This document shows positions 55,924 through 64,000 of a stretch of 64,000 bases of DNA, piece by piece. Below the pieces are notes generated by a model. The model had not been told where the DNA came from, did not search any database, and saw only the letters and a list, made by a program, of their open reading frames with translations. Position 1 is the stretch's first letter, and each line of letters begins with the position of its first letter. This DNA comes from Ketobacter sp. MCCC 1A13808. GTDB lineage: Bacteria; Pseudomonadota; Gammaproteobacteria; Pseudomonadales; Ketobacteraceae. The position numbers were made by a program, and so were the translations under genes. The DNA lies in NCBI RefSeq assembly GCF_009746715.1, contig NZ_VRKW01000001.1, forward strand, positions 372,001-436,000. Direction: 5' to 3'.

Positions 55924-56919
55924 CTATTCCGCTGTCGGATTTTGAGATGAAAACAACAGGCCACCGTCCTTGAGCCTGATGATACGCAAAGGTACTTCTG
56001 CTTCTTTTCGCTGCCGATTCTGAAGGCCGCTGGCGGCCGGCTTTTCTTCGCTAGCACCCATTTTATAATCCGCTGGGGCAGCACCCTTGTCTGGCGTTGC
56101 TTTTACGGATTCATTTTTTGAAATCACCAACGCAATACGCCGGTTTTTACTGCGCCCGTCTGCAGTATCATTACTGGCAATCGGGTGAAATTCGCCATAG
56201 CCTACGGCGGCCATACGGCCAGGATCAACGTCCATATACGAAAACAGGCGCACCACACTGGCCGCCCGTGCCGCTGACAACTCCCAATTCGATGGGTATT
56301 GCGCGGTTTCAATGGGAACGTTGTCGGTATAGCCTTCGACGTGAATGGGGTTTTTCTGCCCTTTCAGGATGTCTGCAATTTTCTCCAGCACGGTTTCTGC
56401 TTCGGCGGACAACGATGCGCTGCCGCTGGGATACAGCACGCTGGCCCGGATGTTGACTTCAATCCACTCATCGTTACTGCGGATTTCTACATCGTTGTTT
56501 GCGATTTGCTGTTGCAACGAAGTCGCCAGCTGATCAGATATTTTCGACAATCGGGCCACTTCGTTATCACGCAGTTTTCCCTGCCTGAACGATTTGGATT
56601 CGACGTCATCAAAAATACCTTCGATTCCATATTTAAAGTCATCATTACTCGGGTATTCGCCAGGGATCGGTAATTTAATCAAACTGTCGTTACTTTGTTG
56701 AAGATCCTTATCGCCCACCGACGTTGGATCGTAGGTTTTTGGTTGGGCATTAAATACAGCAACCAAGGAATCCGATAGAACTTTGTATTTACCTTCATTA
56801 ACTGACGAGATCGAATACATGACAACGAAGAAAGCGAACAACAACGTAATAAAATCCGCGTAGGAAATCACCCAGCGTTCATGGTTTTCAGGTTCTTCCG
56901 GCTCTCGTTTTCGTATCAT
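55924..56919 (-). CDS. motD: Flagellar stator protein MotD (MotB family)
   Basis: A 331-residue stator subunit. The single membrane helix carries the ion-conducting Asp22 in SYADFITLLFAFFVVMYSIS. A plug and linker follow, then the peptidoglycan-binding OmpA-like domain (about 150-270: LYPSGSASLSAEAETVLEKIA, VEGYTDNVPI, NWELSAARAASVVR, NRRIALVIS). The C-terminal 60 residues are a charged extension. It follows motC by 10 bases. Confidence 0.93.
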   Translation of the reverse strand: MIRKREPEEPENHERWVISYADFITLLFAFFVVMYSISSVNEGKYKVLSDSLVAVFNAQPKTYDPTSVGDKDLQQSNDSLIKLPIPGEYPSNDDFKYGIEGIFDDVESKSFRQGKLRDNEVARLSKISDQLATSLQQQIANNDVEIRSNDEWIEVNIRASVLYPSGSASLSAEAETVLEKIADILKGQKNPIHVEGYTDNVPIETAQYPSNWELSAARAASVVRLFSYMDVDPGRMAAVGYGEFHPIASNDTADGRSKNRRIALVISKNESVKATPDKGAAPADYKMGASEEKPAASGLQNRQRKEAEVPLRIIRLKDGGLLFSSQNPTAE

Positions 56920-56929
56920 GATCTGCCCC

Positions 56930-57673
56930 TCACTTGTTGAGGTAGCCTTCGAGTTTCATTTCAATGGTACGCGGATTTTCACCATCGGCAATGGCGATCA
57001 AGCCTTCGATAATCATTTCCCGCAGATTACTTTGCGACTTGACCGTCGATTTTAATTTGGCAGCAACAGGCAGGAATAGCATATTTGCAAGCCCCACACC
57101 ATAAATAGTAGCGACGAATGCAGTGGCGATTCCGGCCCCCAATTTACTGGGGTCGGCCAGATTACCCATCACATGTATCAGCCCCATAACCGCCCCAATA
57201 ATGCCAATCGTGGGTGAGTAACCACCCATCGCTTCAAATACCTTGGCCGCATGCAGGTGCCTGTCTTCCTGGGTAATCAATTCCACTTCCAGAATACTGC
57301 GGATGGATTCAGGTTCACCGCCGTCCACCAGCAATTGCAATCCCTTTCGGGAGAACTCATCGCTCTCGGTTTCTGCCAGCGCCTCCAGACCGAGCAATCC
57401 TTCTTTGCGCGCAGTAGTACTCCAGCTTATAACGCGGTCGATACTGCCCCGCATATCCAGTGCTGGAGGGAAAACAATCCATCGCGATACTACGAACGCG
57501 TGACGAAAGGTTGCCATCGGGGTTTGCAGCATAGCGGCGCCCAACGTGCCCCCTAAAACAATCACCGCAGCAGGACCGTTAGCCAAGCCGGACAGATGGC
57601 CGCCCTCCATCGCATTACCACCAACTATGGCGATAATTCCGACTAACAACCCGACAACACTCAATACATCCAT
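56930..57673 (-). CDS. motC: Flagellar stator protein MotC (MotA family)
   Basis: A 247-residue stator subunit with four membrane helices (about 4-20, 30-50, 150-170, 180-205). PTIGIIGAVMGLIHVM holds the conserved Pro facing the channel. The cytoplasmic loop between helices 2 and 3 contacts the rotor. It is paired with motD, as in Pseudomonas where MotCD serves swarming; another stator set may exist elsewhere. Confidence 0.93.
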   Translation of the reverse strand: MDVLSVVGLLVGIIAIVGGNAMEGGHLSGLANGPAAVIVLGGTLGAAMLQTPMATFRHAFVVSRWIVFPPALDMRGSIDRVISWSTTARKEGLLGLEALAETESDEFSRKGLQLLVDGGEPESIRSILEVELITQEDRHLHAAKVFEAMGGYSPTIGIIGAVMGLIHVMGNLADPSKLGAGIATAFVATIYGVGLANMLFLPVAAKLKSTVKSQSNLREMIIEGLIAIADGENPRTIEMKLEGYLNK

Positions 57674-57678
57674 AGTAA

Positions 57679-58821
57679 TTAATGTAACTCGCTGATAAGC
57701 GTTCCCATATTCTTAATATCGATAACCGCATCGGATAAACCGGCAGATTCCACGGCCATCGGCATTCCGTACACCACGCAACTTTGTTCGTTCTGGGTCC
57801 AGATTGTTGCCTTTCCCCGTTTTAATAATTTACACCCTTCCCGGCCATCACTGCCCATTCCGGTAAGCACCACCGCAAGAATTTTTCCACGTACGCTGCG
57901 CGCAGCCGAGCCAAAGGTGACATCCACACTGGGCTTATATTGAAACTGGTTATTACCTTCGATGATCGATACGCTTTGGCCGTTATCGCTAACCAGCATC
58001 TGCTTGCCACCGGGGGCCAGCAGAGCAAGACCGGGGCGAATTTGGTCGTTTTCTTCCGCTTCTTTTACCCGTATTTTACATAAGCGATCGAGCCGCTCAG
58101 CAAACGCTGAGGTGAACGTGCCGGGCATATGCTGAACCAGTAAAATCGGTAATGGAAAATTCGCCGGTAGCGCGGTTAGAATGTTCTGCAGAGCCACCGG
58201 GCCGCCGGTTGAAGCACCAATCAGCAGCATCCTTAAACGTTCACTGCCCAGCGAATCCAACGGCGATCGCGAGCGACGCCCTGCTTGCGCAGAGCTAACG
58301 TCTGTGGTGACCGGGTTTACCTGCCTGGGCGACGGGCTGGCGGTTGACGTGGACGTTATCGTGGACGGTGCAGAACTCGCCACTGGAGCGGATGTTGTAG
58401 CAGTATTATGACGCAGATAAGAACGCCGCCCTGCAATAGCAATGACCCGGTCTTGCAACAGTTTGACGCTGTCACAAGCATCGCCGGACATAGACTCGAA
58501 ACTTTTCGGCAAATAATCCAGCGCGCCCGCCTCCAACGCATCCAGTGTCACCCGGGCACCTTCATAACTCAGCGAAGAAAACATTAATATAGGCGTTGGC
58601 ATTTCTGCCATGATGACCCGCACAGCACTGATGCCATCCATCATCGGCATCTCGTAATCCATGGTAATCACATCGGGTTTTAACTGCTTGACCTGGTCGA
58701 CTGCTTCTTTACCGTTTTCAGCAAACCCCACCACTTTTAAATTGGGGTTTTTTTCAAGAATTTCCTTTATACGGCGACGAAAAAATGCAGAATCGTCAAC
58801 AACTAAAACACTAATGGGCAT
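57679..58821 (-). CDS. cheB: Chemotaxis protein-glutamate methylesterase CheB
   Basis: A 380-residue enzyme that demethylates chemoreceptors for adaptation. The receiver (1-130) has acidic pair Asp9-Asp10 and phospho-acceptor Asp55 (ITMDYEMP). A Ser/Thr-rich linker (about 140-190) joins it to the methylesterase domain with LLIGASTGGPVAL (catalytic Ser), VQHMPGTF (His) and LTGMGSDGREG (Asp). It lies 5 bases before motC and 14 after cheA. Confidence 0.95.
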   Translation of the reverse strand: MPISVLVVDDSAFFRRRIKEILEKNPNLKVVGFAENGKEAVDQVKQLKPDVITMDYEMPMMDGISAVRVIMAEMPTPILMFSSLSYEGARVTLDALEAGALDYLPKSFESMSGDACDSVKLLQDRVIAIAGRRSYLRHNTATTSAPVASSAPSTITSTSTASPSPRQVNPVTTDVSSAQAGRRSRSPLDSLGSERLRMLLIGASTGGPVALQNILTALPANFPLPILLVQHMPGTFTSAFAERLDRLCKIRVKEAEENDQIRPGLALLAPGGKQMLVSDNGQSVSIIEGNNQFQYKPSVDVTFGSAARSVRGKILAVVLTGMGSDGREGCKLLKRGKATIWTQNEQSCVVYGMPMAVESAGLSDAVIDIKNMGTLISELH

Positions 58822-58835
58822 TCATCATCTCCGGC

Positions 58836-61088
58836 CTACACCCGTTGGGCATAAGCTTTAAGCATACTCGGGATGTCCAGAATCAGTGCGATACGACCAT
58901 CTCCGGTTATAGTGGCACCAGCCATTCCCGGCGTACCATTGAGCATTTTACCGAGGGGCTTTATAACAACCTCTTCCTGACCGATAAGCTGATCCACCAC
59001 GAAACCCACTTTTTGGGTGCCCACGCTGACAATGACCACGTGGGCTTGCTGATTCTCACTTTCGACACCGTGTATGAGCCAGCGCTTTAGATGAAACAAC
59101 GGCAATGCTTTCTGCCGCACCACCACCACTTCCTGCCCATCCACCACGTTGGTGCGTGATAAATCCAAATTAAAAATTTCGTTCACATTCACCAACGGCA
59201 ACGCAAACGCCTGCTTACCGAGCATCACCATTAACGTTGGCATAATCGCAAGCGTCAGAGGTACTTTTATGGCAATACGTGACCCCACCCCTTTTTCGGA
59301 ATGAACTTCAATAGTACCGTTTAACTGGCTGATTTTGGTTTTCACCACGTCCATGCCGACGCCGCGGCCGGATACATCGGAAATCTGGTCTTTGGTGGAA
59401 AAGCCCGGATGAAAGATTAGATTGAAGGCCTCGGTATCATCCAGGCGGGCAGCGGCCTCTTCGTCCATCAAACCTTTATCAATGGCTTTTTTGCGCAACA
59501 TATCCGGGTCCATACCACCGCCATCGTCGGTGATTGAGAGCACGATATGATCCCCTTCCTGCTCCGCAGACAACACCACTTTGCCCATCCGGGGTTTGCC
59601 CATCATCTCCCGCACGTCCGGTGCTTCGATGCCGTGATCAACACTGTTTCTCACCAAATGCACCAACGGATCGGCCAAAGCCTCCACTAGATTCTTATCC
59701 AGATCGGTTTCTTCGCCTTCCAGCTCCAGGCTGATTTCTTTTTTCAGGTTGCGGGCCAGATCGCGAACCACTCGCGGAAAGCGTCCGAATACTTTCTTGA
59801 TCGGCTGCATTCGGGTCTTCATCACTGCGGTTTGCAAATCGCCGGTGACCACGTCCAGATTCGCGACGGCTTTCGACAAATCTTCATCCGCGGTCCTTAA
59901 GCCCAGACGCACTAATCGGTTACGCACCAACACCAGTTCGCCCACCATATTCATGATTTCATCCAGGCGCTTGGTATCGACCCTCACGGTATTTTCTGCC
60001 GCCGGAGCGGATTCTTTGCCCGCAGGCGGGCGCGCGACCGGCTTTTTCTCGCCGCTTGCAACGGCTGCTTTGGCTACCGGCTCTGACTTGGCTTCCGGCG
60101 TCGCATCAGGTGCAACTTTGGCCGGTTTGGGAGAATGCGCGGCCGTTGGGCCTTTGCCTTTTCCATGCATTTGGTCGAGGATCGACTCGAATTCGTCATC
60201 GGTGATTTCATCAGACGATGTCGCACCGGTTTTCGGTGCGGCGGCGGCTGTTGAAGCGGATTTTTTCGCTGCTGTTTTGGGACTCGCCTTAGCGGCCGTT
60301 TTCGATTTTGCTTTTGCTTTTGGCTTGCCGCTTTCCGCTGCGGGTACCCCGCCGTGTTTTCCTTTGCCGTGCAAGTCATCTAGTAATTTTTCGAATTCGT
60401 CATCGCTGATCGAATCCGACGCCGCTACCGCTGTATCGGCTTCTGATTTTTCCTTACTGGCTACAGCAGGACCACCAAATTTTCCCTTACCATGCAACTG
60501 ATCAAGTAGCGCTTCGAATTCATCATCCGTGATCTCGTCACCGGCGCCGGTACCCGCAGCCGACGGAGTTTCCACAGGTTTACTCTTTTCTTCATCCAAG
60601 GCGTCCAGAAATTGCTCGAACTCTTCGTCTGTAATATCGCCTTCAGAAACAACGCTCTCCGCTGTGTCTGCATCCGGGATCGCAGCAACAGCAGGTGACC
60701 CGCCCTCCAGAATAGCGTGTAACGCATCCATTAAAGCCGGATCCGCTGCATCGGGGTATTGGCGTGCATGCACTTGAGCGAACATGGAATTGACGGAATC
60801 CAACGCTTGCAAGAAGGTGTCCATCAACTCAGCATTGAGTGATAGCTTATGATTACGAAGTAAATCAAAAATGTTCTCAGCGGCGTGACAAAGATCTACC
60901 AGGGTATCGAGCTGCAAAAAACCCGCTCCCCCTTTTACCGTGTGAAAACCGCGAAAAATCGCGTTCAGAAGATCGGCGTCGTCAGGGCGATTTTCCAGAT
61001 CCACCAATTGCTCGGATAGCAGTTCGAGTATCTCACCGGCCTCGACCAAAAAGTCCTGTAAGATTTCCTCGTCGGCGTCGAAACTCAT
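58836..61088 (-). CDS. cheA: Chemotaxis histidine kinase CheA with a repeated acidic linker motif
   Basis: A 750-residue kinase. The HPt domain has phospho-His49 (FHTVKGGAGF). Residues about 130-365 form an unusual long linker with four copies of a motif of the type ITDDEFEALLDQLHGKGK (at about 150, 184, 225 and 292). No typical P2 domain is recognisable between them; the copies may serve as CheY/CheB docking peptides. From about 368 come the dimerisation helices (RLDEIMNMVGELVLVRNRL), the ATPase domain (HLVRNSVDHGIEAP, DDGGGMDPD, GRGVGMDVVKT) and the CheW-binding domain to the end. Only the linker is odd. Confidence 0.95.
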   Translation of the reverse strand: MSFDADEEILQDFLVEAGEILELLSEQLVDLENRPDDADLLNAIFRGFHTVKGGAGFLQLDTLVDLCHAAENIFDLLRNHKLSLNAELMDTFLQALDSVNSMFAQVHARQYPDAADPALMDALHAILEGGSPAVAAIPDADTAESVVSEGDITDEEFEQFLDALDEEKSKPVETPSAAGTGAGDEITDDEFEALLDQLHGKGKFGGPAVASKEKSEADTAVAASDSISDDEFEKLLDDLHGKGKHGGVPAAESGKPKAKAKSKTAAKASPKTAAKKSASTAAAAPKTGATSSDEITDDEFESILDQMHGKGKGPTAAHSPKPAKVAPDATPEAKSEPVAKAAVASGEKKPVARPPAGKESAPAAENTVRVDTKRLDEIMNMVGELVLVRNRLVRLGLRTADEDLSKAVANLDVVTGDLQTAVMKTRMQPIKKVFGRFPRVVRDLARNLKKEISLELEGEETDLDKNLVEALADPLVHLVRNSVDHGIEAPDVREMMGKPRMGKVVLSAEQEGDHIVLSITDDGGGMDPDMLRKKAIDKGLMDEEAAARLDDTEAFNLIFHPGFSTKDQISDVSGRGVGMDVVKTKISQLNGTIEVHSEKGVGSRIAIKVPLTLAIMPTLMVMLGKQAFALPLVNVNEIFNLDLSRTNVVDGQEVVVVRQKALPLFHLKRWLIHGVESENQQAHVVIVSVGTQKVGFVVDQLIGQEEVVIKPLGKMLNGTPGMAGATITGDGRIALILDIPSMLKAYAQRV
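60153..60641 (-). repeat. Four-copy peptide repeat in the CheA linker
   Basis: Copies at residues 150-166, 184-206, 225-247 and 292-312 share S/T-DDEFE-x-LLD-x-LHGKGK, the first being the most divergent. Spacers are Ala/Lys/Pro/Ser-rich and likely disordered. Confidence 0.85.
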
Positions 61089-61098
61089 ACCTTACTCC

Positions 61099-61896
61099 TT
61101 AAAATCCGAGGCTGGACAACAAGGCATCGACATCATCCTGGCCGGAAACCACGTCGTTGCGTTTTTCCGGTTCCATGATCGGACCTTCCGGCCCGATATC
61201 AGGTGCGTTTGCTTTTTCCGTGTTCGGGGTCAGGTCATCGTGCTTGACACCGGTGATCTCATCAATGGAACCGGCCATAGCGACCAGGTTGACCAGTTCC
61301 ACTTCAACTTCCTGAACCAGCTCAATAACCCGTTTGATTACCTGACCGGTTAAATCCTGAAAATCCTGAGCCAGCATAATGCCGGACAGATTGGCATTGA
61401 TCGTCGCGCTTTCTTCCGTGGCTGTTGTCAGGAAAACGCCGACTTTTTTTGACAGCTCGCGGAATTCTTCCGGCCGCATTTCACGGCGTATTAAACGATC
61501 CCACTCTAACTTCAACGCTTTTGCTTCATTCGCCAATTGCGCAGAGATCGGCATGGTTGACTCAACCATGTCCATGGTTTTATTGGCTGCACTCTCTGTT
61601 TTTTCGATTACATAGTTGAGGCGCTGGGAAGCATCTTGCATTCGCGACATCTCTTCGCGCATTTGTGAATTGGTGGTATCTATGGCAAAGTTTTTTATCG
61701 ATTCATGCAGACTTCGGGTTAACCGTCCCACCTCATGAAACAGCACTTGATCACGCTTCTGATGCAGTTGAGCAATGGTCTGCATCGCTTCGTTGGCTTC
61801 ACCACTTTCGAGCTGTTCTAACAGAGTTTTGGCATACTCGACTAACTGTTCCTGTTGCCCTTGTTCCGTCATGCTGTTCTCACATCTGATGTTCAC
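61099..61896 (-). CDS. cheZ: CheY phosphatase CheZ
   Basis: A 265-residue helical protein that dephosphorylates CheY-P. The catalytic region NLSGIMLAQDFQDLTGQVIKRV holds the key Asp and Gln, and the C-terminal CheY-binding peptide VDALLSSLGF is intact. It lies between cheY and cheA, 11 bases before cheA and 11 after cheY. Confidence 0.94.
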   Translation of the reverse strand: MNIRCENSMTEQGQQEQLVEYAKTLLEQLESGEANEAMQTIAQLHQKRDQVLFHEVGRLTRSLHESIKNFAIDTTNSQMREEMSRMQDASQRLNYVIEKTESAANKTMDMVESTMPISAQLANEAKALKLEWDRLIRREMRPEEFRELSKKVGVFLTTATEESATINANLSGIMLAQDFQDLTGQVIKRVIELVQEVEVELVNLVAMAGSIDEITGVKHDDLTPNTEKANAPDIGPEGPIMEPEKRNDVVSGQDDVDALLSSLGF

Positions 61897-61907
61897 GGTG
61901 ACTGTAA

Positions 61908-62282
61908 TCAGGCGTCCACTCGTTCAAATATCTTTTCGATCTTTTCTTGTAGCGCCTGCGCCGTAAATGGCTTCACCACATATCCGTTTACCCCGGCCTG
62001 AGCAGCTTCAATAATCTGTTCACGCTTGGCTTCTGCCGTCACCATCAATACCGGCAAACTTTGCAGCTTGGCATCGGCTCGAACCTCTTTCAGTAAATCG
62101 ATCCCGGTCATACCCGGCATATTCCAATCGGTAATAAGGAAATCAAAATCCGAAGATTTGAGTAACGGAAGCGCAGAAGTGCCGTCATCCGCTTCCTGGG
62201 TGTTGGTAAACCCCAGATCCCTAAGAAGATTCTTTATAATTCGTCTCATTGTAGAAAAGTCATCAACAATAAGAATTTTCAT
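61908..62282 (-). CDS. cheY: Chemotaxis response regulator CheY
   Basis: A 124-residue single-domain receiver that controls the flagellar motor. It starts [20 protein letters not shown], has the phospho-acceptor in [11 protein letters not shown], Thr in VTAEA and Lys in VVKPFTA. The frame is open further upstream but the ATG at 62282 gives the standard N-terminus and length. The 176-base gap before it probably holds the operon's promoter. Confidence 0.95.
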   Translation of the reverse strand: MKILIVDDFSTMRRIIKNLLRDLGFTNTQEADDGTSALPLLKSSDFDFLITDWNMPGMTGIDLLKEVRADAKLQSLPVLMVTAEAKREQIIEAAQAGVNGYVVKPFTAQALQEKIEKIFERVDA

Positions 62283-62458
62283 GTTCTTGTTCAAAGTTGC
62301 CTCCACTGAACCCAGTTCACTACGTCTAATGTGCAAACTACGGTGGTTAACATGCTGTTGGAATCCGTCGAGCAGGCAGCACCCGCTGTTCTATCTCTCA
62401 ACAGACTTTTTACTAAGTCTAGTTGTAGATCTAGCCGTATCCAGTTTTTGTATAAATA

Positions 62459-63193
62459 TCAAAGCCACTCTTGTAGGCGGGTTCGCAATCGTTGAGCAGC
62501 CTGACTGTGAATTTGACTCACCCTCGATTCACTAACGCCCAGTACTTCACCGATTTCCTTCAGGTTCAGCTCTTCGTCGTAGTAAAGCGAGATAACCAAT
62601 TGTTCACGCTCAGAAAGTTGCTCGATTGCCTTAGCCAGGTGATTGCGGAAATCCCCATGCTGCAGTTCTTCAAAAGGGTTCAGGGATTGCTCTTGTTGGC
62701 GCTCACTGTCAATAAAATCGTCCGGCGATTCCATTTCATCCAGGCTGAACAAACGTGTCGCCATGCTGTCCTGAAGCATGGCATGGTATTCGTTCAGGGA
62801 AATACCCAATTCGTTGGCGATATCCCGGTCATGGGCATCGGCACCGGTGCGATTCTCGACACTGCGGATGGCTTCCTGGATACGGCGCGCATTACGGTGT
62901 ACCGAGCGCGGCGCCCACTCGCCCTTCCGCACATCATCCACCATCGCCCCGCGAATGCGGATACCGGCGTAGGTTTCGAAGCTGGCGCCCTTGCTATTAT
63001 CAAAACGCTTGATCGCGTCCAGCAGGCCAATCAAACCAGCTTGATATAAATCTTCAACCGCAACCGAGGACGGCATTCGACCCATCAGGTGATGAGCAAT
63101 GCGCCTGACCAAGGGCGTGTACTGCTCCACCATCGCATCCAGTTGAGGTGCCGATTTATCGTTATACATATGCTGCTGTCTTTGACCCAACAT
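62459..63193 (-). CDS. fliA: Flagellar sigma factor FliA (sigma-28)
   Basis: A 244-residue sigma factor for late flagellar and chemotaxis genes. Region 2 is ASFETYAGIRIRGAMVDDVRKGEWAPRSVHRNARR, and region 4 is LSEREQLVISLYYDEELNLKEIGEVLGVSESRVSQIHSQA. The length fits FliA. It follows fleN by 13 bases. Confidence 0.96.
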   Translation of the reverse strand: MLGQRQQHMYNDKSAPQLDAMVEQYTPLVRRIAHHLMGRMPSSVAVEDLYQAGLIGLLDAIKRFDNSKGASFETYAGIRIRGAMVDDVRKGEWAPRSVHRNARRIQEAIRSVENRTGADAHDRDIANELGISLNEYHAMLQDSMATRLFSLDEMESPDDFIDSERQQEQSLNPFEELQHGDFRNHLAKAIEQLSEREQLVISLYYDEELNLKEIGEVLGVSESRVSQIHSQAAQRLRTRLQEWL

Positions 63194-63206
63194 TGCTTTT
63201 GCCTGT

Positions 63207-64000
63207 CTAACGGGCGGCTACGCCCTGCACCAGACGATCCACGAAAAACTCCAGATGGCCGCGCGGCGTAGTAGGAAGCGGCCATCCGTCAACTTTATTT
63301 GCCAGGGTTCGGAATGCCAATGCCGCTTTACTGCGGGGATAGGCTTCCACCACCGGTTTTTGACGCATCACGGCTTTGCGAAGGTATTCATCAAACGGAA
63401 TGCAACCGCTAAATTGCAACGCGACATCCAGAAAGCGGTCGGTTACTTTGGTGAGCTTGGCGTAGATTTCCCGGCCTTCCTGTTGCGTGCGAACCATATT
63501 GGCCAACACATTGAAACGGTACATGCCGTGCTGTTGATTGAGCAGTTTCATCAACGCATACGCGTCGGTAATAGAGGTGGGCTCGTTGGTTACAACAAAA
63601 AGGCTCTCCTGGGCTGCCGTAAGAAAACTGACCACCATTTCGGAGATACCTGCAGCGGTATCGATCAGCAATACGTCCACCTGATCGCTCAGCTCACTGA
63701 AAGCGTGAATCAGACCGGCGTGCTCCCGCGTGCCCATGCTCACCAATTCCCGGGTGCCTGATGATGCCGGTACGATTTTAATTCCGCCGGGGCCGTCCAC
63801 CAGGATTTCGGACAAGCTGCATTCGCCATTCAAAACATGGGATAAGTTTTTACGCGCCGTAATACCCAAAAGGATGTCCAGGTTTGCCAGCCCCAGATCG
63901 GCGTCCATCAACACCACCCTGCGCCCCATCTCCGCCAGACACACGCCCAGGTTGATTGAGACGTTGCTCTTGCCGACACCACCTTTACCGCCCGTTACTG
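63207..64000 (-). CDS. fleN: Flagellar number regulator FleN/FlhG, partial
   Basis: The frame is open to the right window edge; about 264 residues are visible and a short N-terminus is missing. The deviant Walker A GGKGGVGKSNVSINLGV lies right at the edge, followed by VVLMDADLGLANLDILLG and VLLIDTAAGISEMVVSF. FleN restrains FleQ and sets flagellum number. Its position before fliA is as in Pseudomonas. Confidence 0.93.
   Translation of the reverse strand, partial: VTGGKGGVGKSNVSINLGVCLAEMGRRVVLMDADLGLANLDILLGITARKNLSHVLNGECSLSEILVDGPGGIKIVPASSGTRELVSMGTREHAGLIHAFSELSDQVDVLLIDTAAGISEMVVSFLTAAQESLFVVTNEPTSITDAYALMKLLNQQHGMYRFNVLANMVRTQQEGREIYAKLTKVTDRFLDVALQFSGCIPFDEYLRKAVMRQKPVVEAYPRSKAALAFRTLANKVDGWPLPTTPRGHLEFFVDRLVQGVAAR

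Noticed and set aside
59749-60501. 250-codon plus-strand frame
   Set aside because: Antisense to the CheA repeat and linker; its Ser/Ala-rich repeats mirror the repeated DNA of cheA.

Overview
The window looks like one stretch of a gammaproteobacterial chromosome from the Pseudomonadales or a relative. This is inferred from gene order, not from any search. The run fleN-fliA-cheY-cheZ-cheA-cheB-motC-motD-parA-cheW, with a ccm (cytochrome c maturation) cluster beside it, and the set GntR regulator-smc-zipA-ligA, are both arrangements I know from Pseudomonas. Beta-oxidation genes, a photolyase, an HSDL2-like dehydrogenase and a porin would suit a free-living aquatic, lipid-using bacterium such as a Ketobacter- or Alcanivorax-like organism; that narrower guess is weak. 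I see no prophage, insertion sequence, CRISPR array, tRNA or rRNA.

Layout. 1-1726 (minus): a DyP-type peroxidase cut by the window edge and a small partner gene. 2071-6825: a hybrid 7TMR-DISM sensor kinase converging on a PhoQ-PhoP-PepSY operon with a PhoP-box-like site. 7067-12079 (plus): a 35-codon small gene with its own terminator, photolyase, a Lon-family protease with a heat-shock-like promoter, and carbonic anhydrase. 12181-18330: porin with a perfect operator-like palindrome, two short-chain dehydrogenases, acylphosphatase, a radical SAM enzyme and a zinc-ribbon/TPR membrane protein. 18462-21835: a two-gene fatty-acid oxidation operon. 22367-28254: a tiny membrane protein, a lipoprotein, PEP carboxylase and a DISM diguanylate cyclase. 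28408-34821: a solo NIT-like sensor protein behind a near-perfect sigma-54 promoter, an AEC transporter, MnmC, and a phosphodiesterase with decayed receiver and GGDEF domains. 34846-45159: overlapping yheU/ppk2/membrane-protein genes, ligA, zipA, smc, cysZ and a GntR regulator. 45629-48390: ccmABCDE, with ccmD too short for usual ORF cut-offs. 48495-64000: a TSUP permease, then a FliK-like/FlhB-like pair, two decaying genes, and the flagellar-chemotaxis operon to the right edge.

How it works together. The right 15 kb is one functional unit: FleN and FliA set flagellar gene expression, CheY/Z/A/B/W form the chemotaxis circuit, MotC/MotD form a stator, and ParC/ParP-like proteins would place the arrays at the pole. 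Three c-di-GMP or sensor proteins (two with DISM modules) and the PhoPQ pair add environmental sensing. No wholly new multi-gene system stands out. The most unusual items are the sigma-54-driven NIT-like gene, the 35-codon gene, the split ccm cluster, the amber codon inside a rhodanese signal peptide beside a half VOC gene, and the stand-alone FlhB C-terminal protein whose NPTH site reads NPTQ.
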